A stretch of 64,000 nt of DNA from a virus, in the IMG/VR virus record IMGVR_UViG_3300017755_000003, positions 20,218-84,217 of that record. The stretch is one strand, 5' to 3'. A program made the translations under genes and the position numbers. Shown in pieces: positions 8,658-17,273 of the stretch (position 1 is its first letter; every line of letters starts with the position of its first letter). Under the pieces are notes generated by a model. It was not told where the DNA came from and ran no database searches. It saw only the letters and a list, made by a program, of their open reading frames with translations.

Positions 8658-10118
8658 ATGGGACACGGATTAGACGCAGTAAATAGAAGAAACGAAATTG
8701 AAGTTCAGTTTTCATATGATATGCCCGATGCATATTTGTATACAACTTCTAAAGAAGGTAAAGTAGGTCAATGGACTTATAAAGGCCCAGAAAAAATGTG
8801 GGTGTTTATGAGAAAAGTAGACAACAAACGTTCAGGAGAAGTTAGATACTCATACGAAGTTGAAGAAGGTTTTGTACCATCAGCACATGAGTACATGGTT
8901 CTAGTTGACTGTAAAGAAAATCCATTACTATGTGAGCTTATGGAAGTACACCAAGACACATTATTCTTGGAAGGTAGAGAACACGTAACAGAAACATTAC
9001 CACAAAAAGATATTAATGGTAATTACTTTAAGCATATTGAGCCTAAAGTTCCTACACCAGATCACACATACGATAGAGATGAAATTGTTTATGATCCGGT
9101 TGCAAAAGCATGGCCTACAAAATTTCCTTTTATTAAGCCACACACAGGTTGGGCTGAAATTAAAAAAGTACGTTGGTCACAACTATCATGGTCAGACTCA
9201 CACTTATCAGATGATATGCCAGAGAGTTTAGCAAATAACTGGAAACAGTTTAGACAAGAATTAAGAGATTTACCAGAAATTTATGGTGCTTGTTGGACAC
9301 CTACTATCACAGCAGGTGGAACAGGTTACTCAGTAGGCGATCACTTATTAGTTGATGCTACTGTATTAGGTTATTCAAATGATCAAATAGGAACATTAGA
9401 TGACTTATCAACACCAATGGGACAAAGACCAGGTTTTGATTTTGAAGCAGATCCAAATGATGGAGAAGCATGGAAACCAGATGCAACAGTTGATACTGCT
9501 AGTGGTTCATTAGACGTAAACATTATTGTTACAAGCATTGGACAAGACGGTGCTATTACTGGTGTTAGAACACGTAACGCCTTTAATGCTCGACACATGA
9601 AAGAAGCAAAAGTTATTAACAATGTAGCATATACTATTGTTAAAACAGGTGACAGTTCTACTACAGGAACAGGTGCTACATTTAAATTAGAAAAGAAAGT
9701 ACGTATTGATCCTTGGAAAGTTAGAATTCCACAATCACCAAAAGCTAAACAACCAGGTATTTGGGGCGAAAGCGATCAGTTCCCAGGACAAACTGGACGT
9801 TATGGTGCGGTTGTAAACGGTATGGACGCATCAACTACATTAGGTGATAACGTTCCAGATGGTACAGATGCTAATAACAGAGACAATCCAGCAGATGGTT
9901 GGCTAATGGAACACACATATCACCCTTCAACAGGACATATGATTCCACCAGAAATGGATGGACACTACTTTGGTACAGACCTAGCTAGATTAGGATTAAG
10001 CACAGACGGTACTCCATTCGACGATGGTGTAGCTGACGGCTTACCTGCGGCGCCTACAGACGCTAAAGGCAAGACTAGAATAGCTGGAACTATCACAGCC
10101 AGAAAACAAACTTCCTAA
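8658..10118 (+). CDS. Tail-fibre-associated protein with assembly-chaperone-like motif, copy 2
   Basis: A 486-residue protein. Residues 1-210 are paralogous to the whole 6353 protein and end in the same motif (NNWKQFRQELRDLPE). Residues ~215-330 are an extra module (GGTGYSVGDHLLVDA...VTSIGQDGAITGV) of the same kind as the repeats in the 2454-residue protein at 17274. The C-terminal ~150 residues are rich in Asp, Gly, Pro and Thr. It looks like a fusion of the copy 1 protein with a fibre repeat, so it is probably part of the virion. Confidence 0.55.
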   Translation: MGHGLDAVNRRNEIEVQFSYDMPDAYLYTTSKEGKVGQWTYKGPEKMWVFMRKVDNKRSGEVRYSYEVEEGFVPSAHEYMVLVDCKENPLLCELMEVHQDTLFLEGREHVTETLPQKDINGNYFKHIEPKVPTPDHTYDRDEIVYDPVAKAWPTKFPFIKPHTGWAEIKKVRWSQLSWSDSHLSDDMPESLANNWKQFRQELRDLPEIYGACWTPTITAGGTGYSVGDHLLVDATVLGYSNDQIGTLDDLSTPMGQRPGFDFEADPNDGEAWKPDATVDTASGSLDVNIIVTSIGQDGAITGVRTRNAFNARHMKEAKVINNVAYTIVKTGDSSTTGTGATFKLEKKVRIDPWKVRIPQSPKAKQPGIWGESDQFPGQTGRYGAVVNGMDASTTLGDNVPDGTDANNRDNPADGWLMEHTYHPSTGHMIPPEMDGHYFGTDLARLGLSTDGTPFDDGVADGLPAAPTDAKGKTRIAGTITARKQTS

Positions 10119-10138
10119 TATAATTCCTTTTAAATAAC

Positions 10139-10163
10139 TGTATAATGCTTGTTATATAAGCAT
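10139..10163 (+). promoter_or_regulatory. Possible sigma70-type promoter plus 6-bp inverted repeat
   Basis: TATAAT lies at 10141-10146 directly after TG, with no good -35 box. Overlapping it is ATGCTT (10145-10150), a 7-base spacer and AAGCAT (10158-10163), a perfect inverted repeat that could be an operator or a small hairpin. It sits in the 73-base gap before glycan cluster A. No T-run follows, so it is not a standard terminator. Confidence 0.35.
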
Positions 10164-10191
10164 GAATTACGCACAGTTAAAAGGATGATAA

Positions 10192-11169
10192 ATGACAACA
10201 GATAAAAGAAGTTCAGCTATTTTTATTAATGGCGGTGCCGGTCGTGTGATAGCATCTATCCCTGCTCTAGAAAAGTTTCAAGAAGAAAACCCAGATGATA
10301 ACTTTGTTGTTGTTTGTGAAGGAGGTACTGATTTCTTTAAAGGTCATCCTACTTTATATGCTAGAGTATATGATCATTGGCACAAAGGCTTATTTACAGA
10401 TAAGTTAAAAGAACGTGAATTGATTACACCAGAGCCTTACAGGGTTTGGGAGTATTATAATCAGTTATGTAGTATTGCTCAAGCATATGATATTGCAATC
10501 AATAAAAAAGGTTTACGTGAACTACACAAACCTAAAATTAAGTTAAACAAAGAAGAAATGATCTTTGGTAAAAAACTTGTTGATGAAGTTAGAGAAAAAA
10601 CTAAAAAAGACAAGGTAGTAGTATTCCAACCATTTGGTAGAACAACACAACACGAAAACGGTATGATTTCAGACTACAGTGGTAGAAGTTTTGAAGCTGA
10701 AAATTCAGTTAATATTGTTAAAAAACTTTCTAAAAAATATGGCGTAATTCATATGGCAGAGTTTGGCATTGACTTTTCTAAACACAAAGTAAAAGAAGCA
10801 GTAGCAAGTCCTATGGGTGCAGACCTTAGACATTGGGCTGGCATTATTGCAAATGCAGATTACTTCTTAGGTTGTGATAGTTCAGGACAACACATGGTCC
10901 ATGCACTAGATAAAAAATGTACAGTAGTAATTGGATCAACTTTTCCTGTTAACGTTTCTTATCCAGGTGATGAAAACTTTGATATTTTAGATATGGGTGC
11001 AGGTGCAAGAACTTACAGTCCAATTAGAGTTACACATGATGAGTTTTCAGATAGAACCAATGATGGTGTTATGGCAATGAACGATAAAGTTGAAGATATT
11101 ATTGTTGAGTCAGTTACTAACGGACTTAAAGGCGGACCTAAACTAGGACCTAAATACCAAGAAGAATAA
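10192..11169 (+). CDS. GT9-like (heptosyltransferase-type) glycosyltransferase
   Basis: A 325-residue GT-B-type protein. The N-terminus (AIFINGGAGRVIASIPALEKF) has the glycine-rich loop and I..IPAL helix of ADP-heptose:LPS heptosyltransferases. The C-terminal half has the family signature near residues 215-245: WAGIIANADYFLGCDSSGQHMVHAL, with Asp-Ser-Ser-Gly and His for nucleotide-sugar binding. The predicted role is transfer of a heptose or similar sugar to a surface glycan. The phage also encodes HldE and HldD, which make ADP-heptose. It is the first gene of a tight four-gene cluster, with AAGGATG as ribosome site. Confidence 0.75.
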   Translation: MTTDKRSSAIFINGGAGRVIASIPALEKFQEENPDDNFVVVCEGGTDFFKGHPTLYARVYDHWHKGLFTDKLKERELITPEPYRVWEYYNQLCSIAQAYDIAINKKGLRELHKPKIKLNKEEMIFGKKLVDEVREKTKKDKVVVFQPFGRTTQHENGMISDYSGRSFEAENSVNIVKKLSKKYGVIHMAEFGIDFSKHKVKEAVASPMGADLRHWAGIIANADYFLGCDSSGQHMVHALDKKCTVVIGSTFPVNVSYPGDENFDILDMGAGARTYSPIRVTHDEFSDRTNDGVMAMNDKVEDIIVESVTNGLKGGPKLGPKYQEE

Positions 11170-11170
11170 G

Positions 11171-11989
11171 ATGGATAGGCTGTATACATTCGGCTGTTCA
11201 TATACATCTTGGAACTGGCCTACATGGGCAGACATCATGAGCCTCGAAGCAAACTATTACGAGAATTGGGGTCATGCTGGTTTAGGTAATCGTGCTATTG
11301 CTGAACGTGTAGCAGAATGTAACATAAAAAATAAATTCAATCACAAAGATCAAGTTGTAGTACAATGGACTAGTCATCTAAGACACGACTGGTTAAACTT
11401 TAAACACAAAGAACCTTGGCAAACAAAAGGAAGTATGTTCAGTTATCAGAACGAAGAACTATATGATAAAAAATGGATTGATACTTTTTACGACGAGAAA
11501 GCATATTTCTTACATACATTACACGCAATAGAATTAACAAAAGGGTTGTTAGAATCTACAGGGTGTGAATTTTACTTTACAAGTATAAGCAATCTTAATA
11601 CACTAGGTACAGACATACCGCATCAAACCGGACATGGTGAAAACTTAAGAAACACACCAGAACTTGCAAACGGTATTGAGGAGTTTGGCTTAGAAGAATA
11701 TAGTGATGTGCTTAAAGGAGATCATTGGTTATGTCCAATTGGTATTCATGCTTGGAATAGACCTGATTTACAGTGGTGGTTTGAAAATGAACAAGGTAAC
11801 AAGTGGGTAGAACTACATCCTAGTCCTAATCAACACTTGGATTGGGTACATAATCACAACCAGAACGTAACTAAAGAACAAGAAAATTTGATAGATACTA
11901 CTAATAGTGCAAAAACTAACGACTACAAAGAAACTATCGCAAACATTACTCGCACAGTAGATTGGGATAGAAAGTATAGAGGATTTTAA
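11171..11989 (+). CDS. SGNH/GDSL-like hydrolase family protein
   Basis: A 272-residue protein. FGCSYT at residues 6-11 fits the nucleophile-Ser block, GLGNRAI near 36-42 fits the Gly/Asn block, and LHPSPNQHLDW near 216-226 fits the C-terminal His block of SGNH hydrolases. Such enzymes remove or add acyl groups on polysaccharides. It lies one base after the GT9 gene and directly before the carbamoyltransferase, consistent with glycan decoration. Catalytic activity is not proven because the acid residue is not obvious. Confidence 0.55.
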   Translation: MDRLYTFGCSYTSWNWPTWADIMSLEANYYENWGHAGLGNRAIAERVAECNIKNKFNHKDQVVVQWTSHLRHDWLNFKHKEPWQTKGSMFSYQNEELYDKKWIDTFYDEKAYFLHTLHAIELTKGLLESTGCEFYFTSISNLNTLGTDIPHQTGHGENLRNTPELANGIEEFGLEEYSDVLKGDHWLCPIGIHAWNRPDLQWWFENEQGNKWVELHPSPNQHLDWVHNHNQNVTKEQENLIDTTNSAKTNDYKETIANITRTVDWDRKYRGF

Positions 11990-13792
11990 ATGGATAAGAA
12001 ACCAGTTTGGATCGCCGGTATTGCTAGAGGACACAACGCAGGTGTTTGCTTATTAAAAGATGGCAAGATCGTATTTGCAATAGAAGAAGAAAGACTAACA
12101 CGTCAGAAATATGATGGTGGTCCTTATGCTTCTATGATGAAAATTTTAGAATACACAGACAAACTAGATTTCTTATGTGTTGCACACACACAAAATTTAC
12201 AAAGAACAGCAGGTAGAGTAGACTTTAGTGGAGACGATGTTTACACAGGACTTGCACGTAAGATGGGATTAATAAGCAGAAAGCCTTATAACCCAGAAGA
12301 AAATCACCCACAAGTTATTGACATGAGTCATATACATCATAAGCTACACGCCGCTACAGCTTTTTATAGATCAGGATTTGATCAAGCAGTAGCAGTTATT
12401 GTAGATGGTGCAGGAACATTTATTGATTTACAAACAAATCAAGAACCTATGACTGTATGGGAAACAGAAACAATATACGATTGTACATATCCAGATAATT
12501 TTAAAACTATGTACAAGCATCTAGGTACTAACGGTCCTATTACATCACAATATCTAAAAAATATGTCAAGTGAATTATATGACGAACCTAAGGAATGGAC
12601 ACATGATGCATTTCTTACAGAGAACGCAGGTATTGTAAAAACATACGAAGCAGTAACTGAATACTGTGGCTTTAGTTTTATTGAAGCAGGTAAAACAATG
12701 GGATTATTTCCATATGGTAAGCCTAGTGATATAAAATTATGGAGAGAAGACAGTATGTGGCCGTTGTCTGATAGACAAATGATTGTGCCTACATATCCAA
12801 ATGGTGCTCACGTAAACTATAACTTGTTTGAATATCTTGCAACGCACGATAATGAAGATGTAAGCAAATTAGATAATAGAAGAGACATGGCTTATGCTGT
12901 ACAAACACAATCACAGGATCAAGTTGTAAAACTAATTAGACGTGCAGTTGAAATATCAGGTAAAAATAAAGTTGTTATTAGTGGAGGTTATGGACTTAAC
13001 TGTGTAGCAAACTATGAATATTTAGATCAACTAAAAGACGATAACATTCAAATCTATGTTGAACCAGTAAGTAACGATGCAGGAACGGCCATGGGTGCGG
13101 CAATGTTAATGCACAGAAAACTTACAAAGGATAACACAGTACAAGAACAGCAAGATACATTATACGAAGGTCCTGCTTATAGTTACTCAGATGAAGAAAT
13201 TAATAATGCTGTAGAAAAGTATGGTGCAACAGTTGAAGAAGCAGATGATAATAAAGTTGTTGACATCTTAGCTGATAGAAAGATTTGTACTATCTTCCAA
13301 GGACGTAGTGAAAATGGTCCTCGTGCATTAGGTAACAGAACTATTATGTATGATCCAAGTGACCCCGATGGTAAGGATCATGTTAATCTTATTAAACGTA
13401 GAGAATATTTTAGACCATTTGCAGGTAGCATACTAGAAGAAGATGTGCATGAATGGTTTGATTTACGTGGAATGGAAAGTTCACCAACAATGATGTATGC
13501 TGTAAACTGTCAACCAGGTATTGCAGAAAGAATTCCAAGCATCATACACGTTGACGGAACTTGCAGAATACAAACTGTAAGTGAAAAACAAAATCCTCAT
13601 TACTATAAGTTAATTAAGGCGTGGAAAGAAAAGACAGGACTGTCAATTATTTTCAATACAAGTTTTAATTTAGGTGGAGAGCCATTAGTTGAAACGTTAG
13701 ATGATGCTGTACGCACATTGAAACACAGCGACATTGAGTACTTGTACCTACCTGAATATAACAAACTTATAACGCTGAAAAATGACGGATAA
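11990..13792 (+). CDS. O-carbamoyltransferase (NodU/CmcH family)
   Basis: A 600-residue, full-length member. The N-terminal ASKHA-like part has GHNAGVCLL with EEERLTRQK (residues 14-45), and HIHHKLHAATAFY near 113 matches the HxxHA metal and carbamoyl-adenylate site. The C-terminal YrdC-like part has FQGRSENGPRALGNR near 435. The family moves a carbamoyl group from carbamoyl phosphate via carbamoyl-AMP to sugar hydroxyls, as in nodulation factor and antibiotic synthesis. Here the target is probably a sugar on the host surface, the virion or DNA (inference). The ATG directly follows the previous TAA. Confidence 0.9.
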   Translation: MDKKPVWIAGIARGHNAGVCLLKDGKIVFAIEEERLTRQKYDGGPYASMMKILEYTDKLDFLCVAHTQNLQRTAGRVDFSGDDVYTGLARKMGLISRKPYNPEENHPQVIDMSHIHHKLHAATAFYRSGFDQAVAVIVDGAGTFIDLQTNQEPMTVWETETIYDCTYPDNFKTMYKHLGTNGPITSQYLKNMSSELYDEPKEWTHDAFLTENAGIVKTYEAVTEYCGFSFIEAGKTMGLFPYGKPSDIKLWREDSMWPLSDRQMIVPTYPNGAHVNYNLFEYLATHDNEDVSKLDNRRDMAYAVQTQSQDQVVKLIRRAVEISGKNKVVISGGYGLNCVANYEYLDQLKDDNIQIYVEPVSNDAGTAMGAAMLMHRKLTKDNTVQEQQDTLYEGPAYSYSDEEINNAVEKYGATVEEADDNKVVDILADRKICTIFQGRSENGPRALGNRTIMYDPSDPDGKDHVNLIKRREYFRPFAGSILEEDVHEWFDLRGMESSPTMMYAVNCQPGIAERIPSIIHVDGTCRIQTVSEKQNPHYYKLIKAWKEKTGLSIIFNTSFNLGGEPLVETLDDAVRTLKHSDIEYLYLPEYNKLITLKNDG

Positions 13793-14417
13793 CTTTACAC
13801 AATACTTCGACACAAAAATATACTGGACAGACGAAATTGACGGTTGTGGTAACACCATGATCGATGACTTCCTTGATGCAACAAGTTTCATTACACAAGA
13901 TAAAAAATTTTATAATACATTAGAATGGTGTAGTGGTCCAGGCTTTTGGGGATTTGGTTTACTAGGTACAGGTAAAACAGAAAAGATTACATTATCAGAT
14001 GTATGGGAACCGAACAAACCAGCAGTACTACAAACAATATTACAAAATAATCTAGATGAAAAGGCACAGTTTTTTTTAAGTGACAATTTTACAAACATTC
14101 CTGAACAAACTTTTGACCTAATTGTAGCTAATCCTCCACATTTCAACGGTGACCCGTATGTTGCACACTATGATGATCCAAGGAAATACAAAGATTTAGA
14201 CTGGTCTATACACAAAAACTTCTTTGATAACGTAGAAAAATACCTATCAACAGACGGTGTTATTGTTCTTGCTGAAAATGTATGGGGATCAAATCCTGAT
14301 ACATTTAAAGACATGATTGAAAAGAATAACTTAAAAATTACACATCATTTCCCTTCTAAACAGTATCCATTAGATATGTGGTATTTGGGAATCGCGAGAG
14401 AATCCGCGGAGCGGTAA
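13782..14417 (+). CDS. Class I SAM-dependent methyltransferase
   Basis: A 211-residue protein with a Rossmann-like fold. CSGPGFWGFGLL near residue 46 is the SAM-binding loop, LSDVWEPNK the acidic strand-2 end, and LIVANPPHF near 111 is the NPP(Y/H) motif IV of N-methyltransferases of the HemK/RsmC type. It overlaps the carbamoyltransferase gene by 11 bases, so the two are translationally coupled. The NPPH motif favours an amino or ring nitrogen target. The substrate is unknown. Confidence 0.7.
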   Translation: MTDNFTQYFDTKIYWTDEIDGCGNTMIDDFLDATSFITQDKKFYNTLEWCSGPGFWGFGLLGTGKTEKITLSDVWEPNKPAVLQTILQNNLDEKAQFFLSDNFTNIPEQTFDLIVANPPHFNGDPYVAHYDDPRKYKDLDWSIHKNFFDNVEKYLSTDGVIVLAENVWGSNPDTFKDMIEKNNLKITHHFPSKQYPLDMWYLGIARESAER

Positions 14418-14480
14418 AACGCAAATTTAATGCCGCGAAGCGGTAAAAAGCGGTAATATGCTTTAGGACGTAAGCCGCTA
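14404..14480 (+). repeat. GC-rich CCGCGRAGCGGTAAAA direct repeats with hairpins
   Basis: CCGCGGAGCGGTAAAA at 14404-14419 and CCGCGAAGCGGTAAAA at 14433-14448 differ by one base. A third partial copy (AGCGGTAA) follows at 14449-14456. Each copy can fold as CCGC-3 nt-GCGG, and AGCGG at 14449 can pair with CCGCT at 14475-14479. The first copy overlaps the end of the methyltransferase gene. The composition is much richer in G+C than the surroundings. It may act as a terminator or RNA-processing element. Confidence 0.5.
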
Positions 14481-14487
14481 CTAATTG

Positions 14488-14495
14488 AATAAATA
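14488..14495 (+). promoter_or_regulatory. T4-type late promoter box AATAAATA
   Basis: Late-like box at the end of the repeat region, with predicted start near 14501, then GAGGAT and the ATG at 14514. Confidence 0.55.
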
Positions 14496-14513
14496 CTACA
14501 AAGAGGATGTTTA

Positions 14514-16211
14514 ATGGCGTTTGATATCAGTAAGTTTTTCCGTAAAGGACAAAACAACACAATAGAATTTAGAGGCGGTAGTAACCTAAGTTATGCCGGT
14601 CCTTCTGCTACACTTGTAGAAAATGGTACTGAATTAGACCGTTGGTATGTTGGTTCTTATTTCGGCGTAGAATACACTATTGCTTGTGATGTGAACTCAG
14701 CACGTAAAGAAATCATTAAATGCCTATGTACAGCAAGTACAAGCACAGCAAACATAGTAATATACGGTAGAAGTAACCTAGGTAATGATTTATTACAGCT
14801 AGAAGTTGAAGTAACAGACGCTTACTTTAAACTTATGGCATATCCAAAGGTACAGGAAGATTCAACTAATATTACCGGAGCAAAAGTCATACATAGTGCA
14901 AACTATTATGCAACACTAAACGAACCAGGACCTGTTATTGCAGGATCAAGTTCAAGTGCATACGATCCAACTTACACATTATCAAGATCTACTTCATTGG
15001 TTAATGAAGGACAATCATTTAGCATTACACTTATTACAACAAACGTCAATGCAGGTACAACTGTTCCATTTACAATTACTGGAGTACAGAGTGCAGACAT
15101 TGGTGGAGCAGACCTTACAGGAAACTTTATAACTGGAACCACTGATACATTTACGTATCCAATAGCATTAGACTTACAAACTGAAGGTCCAGAAACATTT
15201 ACAATGACATTGGATGGTATAACTCCAACCACTGCGGCCAACGTAACCATAGCAGACACATCACAGACTCCTGCAATTACTTACAACTTGACAACAAGTG
15301 TAGGAAACGTTTCAGAGGGTGACACATTTAGAGTCACACTAACAACAGGTAACGTTGCGGCAGGAACTGAATTATCTTATACGGTAACTGGAGTTGATGC
15401 GGCTGACTTATCAGCAGGTAACGTAACAGGATCATTTGTTGTAGGAACAACAGAATTCCTTGACTTTACACTTGCAGAAGATACAACAACTGAAGGCATT
15501 GAAAGTTTTATGATTTCATTGGACAACGGACAAGCAACTGCACAGATACAGGTTGCAGATACTTCACAAGCGGCGGCAGTAGAAAGCTACAGCTTAGGAC
15601 GTTCGGCGGCAACTGTAAACGAAGGTGGAACATTTACTATCACACTTACAACTGAAAATATTGCACCAGGTACGAGTTTGCCTTACACTATCACAGGTGT
15701 ACAAACTGGAGACATCGGCAATACTGCTCTAACAGGAGACTTTATTGTTGGCACAACTGATTCAAGAGTGTTTAACGTTACAGCAGATTTAACAACTGAA
15801 GGTTCAGAAGTTTTCCAACTTGCATTAGACAACGGTGAAGCTACTGTAGGCGTAACCATTGCTGATACAAGCATAACACCAGGTAACAACTATACTGTTA
15901 ACGTATCCAATGCAGGTGCAGGTGCATACACATTATCAGGTACTGATAGAAACGGAAGTGTAACTGGAAATAATCAACAGATTAATTTAAATGTTAACGA
16001 CAACTTAACATTAACAATGAATGCGGCGGGACATCCGTTGTATCTAAAAACAACAAACTCGACAGGTACAAGTTATCAAGTTACAAACCCAACTGCGGTC
16101 AACCAAGGTGCGGTTACAGGTAACATAACTTGGACACCTAGTGCGACTGGTACATATCACTATAACTGTCAATACCATAGTGCTATGCACGGCTTAATTG
16201 TGGTAAGCTAA
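14514..16211 (+). CDS. Virion protein with Calx-beta-like repeats and C-terminal cupredoxin-like domain
   Basis: A 565-residue protein. Residues 1-150 form a head domain (MAFDISKFFRKG...). Three repeats of about 100 residues follow (starting near 153, 255 and 356), each with (V/S)NEGxxFxITL, YTITGVxxxDI, a G(N/D)F.VGTTD line and TTEGxExFxxxLD, the pattern of Calx-beta/Ig-like repeats. Residues ~457-565 resemble a cupredoxin: His507 (GHPLYL), Cys552, His555 and Met558 (NCQYHSAMHG) before a terminal LIVV strand, which are the type-1 copper ligands. It is probably a tail decoration or fibre protein. Copper binding is an inference. Confidence 0.7.
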   Translation: MAFDISKFFRKGQNNTIEFRGGSNLSYAGPSATLVENGTELDRWYVGSYFGVEYTIACDVNSARKEIIKCLCTASTSTANIVIYGRSNLGNDLLQLEVEVTDAYFKLMAYPKVQEDSTNITGAKVIHSANYYATLNEPGPVIAGSSSSAYDPTYTLSRSTSLVNEGQSFSITLITTNVNAGTTVPFTITGVQSADIGGADLTGNFITGTTDTFTYPIALDLQTEGPETFTMTLDGITPTTAANVTIADTSQTPAITYNLTTSVGNVSEGDTFRVTLTTGNVAAGTELSYTVTGVDAADLSAGNVTGSFVVGTTEFLDFTLAEDTTTEGIESFMISLDNGQATAQIQVADTSQAAAVESYSLGRSAATVNEGGTFTITLTTENIAPGTSLPYTITGVQTGDIGNTALTGDFIVGTTDSRVFNVTADLTTEGSEVFQLALDNGEATVGVTIADTSITPGNNYTVNVSNAGAGAYTLSGTDRNGSVTGNNQQINLNVNDNLTLTMNAAGHPLYLKTTNSTGTSYQVTNPTAVNQGAVTGNITWTPSATGTYHYNCQYHSAMHGLIVVS

Positions 16212-16216
16212 ATGAA

Positions 16217-16224
16217 GGTAAATA
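16217..16224 (+). promoter_or_regulatory. T4-type late promoter box GGTAAATA
   Basis: Weaker late-like box (two mismatches to TATAAATA), predicted start near 16230, followed by AGGAG and the ATG at 16240. Confidence 0.4.
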
Positions 16225-16239
16225 CAATAGGAGCATAAT

Positions 16240-17268
16240 ATGGCAGTCGTAAAATCAGCATTTGAGGCACAACATGGATTTAAATCTCCAGGATTCACAG
16301 TAGATGAAGCAGGTAACGTTACTCTTAGAAGTGTAACATATACGGTTACCGACGAAGTAACTGATGTATCAGGTGACTATGTTGTTAGAGATGCAGGTGG
16401 TAACTTTACATTTGATGCAGAATTTCAAGAAGATGGTACAACACTAAAAGTAAATCCAGGTGTTACACTAACAAGAGGTAGTGCATACGTATTCAACTTG
16501 ATACTAAGATCAGTTAACCAAGCAGGACAAACTCTTGGTAACATGAGTTTAAACATTTTTTCAAATGACGGCACAGGATACACATTATATAACACTGGCG
16601 TATCACACACAGCTCTTGATGGACAAACAAAATTAGAATTATCAGAAGCACAAGGACAGTTTTCAGGAAAGGTAACGTTTACAGTTCCTACAAATGCTCC
16701 AAATGAATTATATTACGGAGACGGTGATCAAACTCCAATAGGTATATTAACAATTATTGACCCGACTATTACTGGTGTTGGTAGTTTTTCAAGCATACTT
16801 ACAACGGGTAACGTCACAGCACAAGGTGAAAATGCTGTAATTACACTAGCACCTACAGGAAGTTCAGGTACAGTTGTAATTAATCCATCAAATGGTGGAA
16901 CATTAAGTAACATGGATGTTAACGCACTACGTTTAACAACCACAGATAACGTTACAATTAATGGTGAAAACGCAGACATTAGAATTGTTCCTACAGGATC
17001 AGCAGGTACAGTATTAATAAATCCTAGTGCAGGAGGTAGCATAGATAATGTTAATTTAGGTGCTACAACACCCGGAACTGTATCAGCCACAATTTTAACG
17101 GCGAGTGCAGGAACGATAAATAATACAAAGATAGGAAATACTAAACCAAGTACTGCTACCTTTACCGTTGCAAACGTTCAAGCAAAACCAGTTAGTCCAA
17201 CTGGGGCCGCCAACAAGAAATATGTTGATAATAGAGCAACTGCATTGGCAATAGCATTAGGAAGTTAA
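16240..17268 (+). CDS. Tail-fibre/baseplate-associated virion protein
   Basis: A 342-residue protein. The middle holds two near-copies of ENA.I.L.PTGS.GTV.INPS.GG (residues ~205-270), a short beta-repeat typical of fibre shafts. The C-terminus has a SPTGAANKKYVDN line, a segment that recurs near the ends of T4-like marine phage fibre proteins. Position between two large fibre genes and its own late promoter support a structural role. The exact T4 equivalent is not recognisable. Confidence 0.6.
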   Translation: MAVVKSAFEAQHGFKSPGFTVDEAGNVTLRSVTYTVTDEVTDVSGDYVVRDAGGNFTFDAEFQEDGTTLKVNPGVTLTRGSAYVFNLILRSVNQAGQTLGNMSLNIFSNDGTGYTLYNTGVSHTALDGQTKLELSEAQGQFSGKVTFTVPTNAPNELYYGDGDQTPIGILTIIDPTITGVGSFSSILTTGNVTAQGENAVITLAPTGSSGTVVINPSNGGTLSNMDVNALRLTTTDNVTINGENADIRIVPTGSAGTVLINPSAGGSIDNVNLGATTPGTVSATILTASAGTINNTKIGNTKPSTATFTVANVQAKPVSPTGAANKKYVDNRATALAIALGS

Positions 17269-17273
17269 ATTAG

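Noticed and set aside
10145-10163. Terminator after the tail-fibre genes
   Set aside because: The hairpin is only 6 bp with an AT loop and no T-run, so it was kept only as a possible operator.
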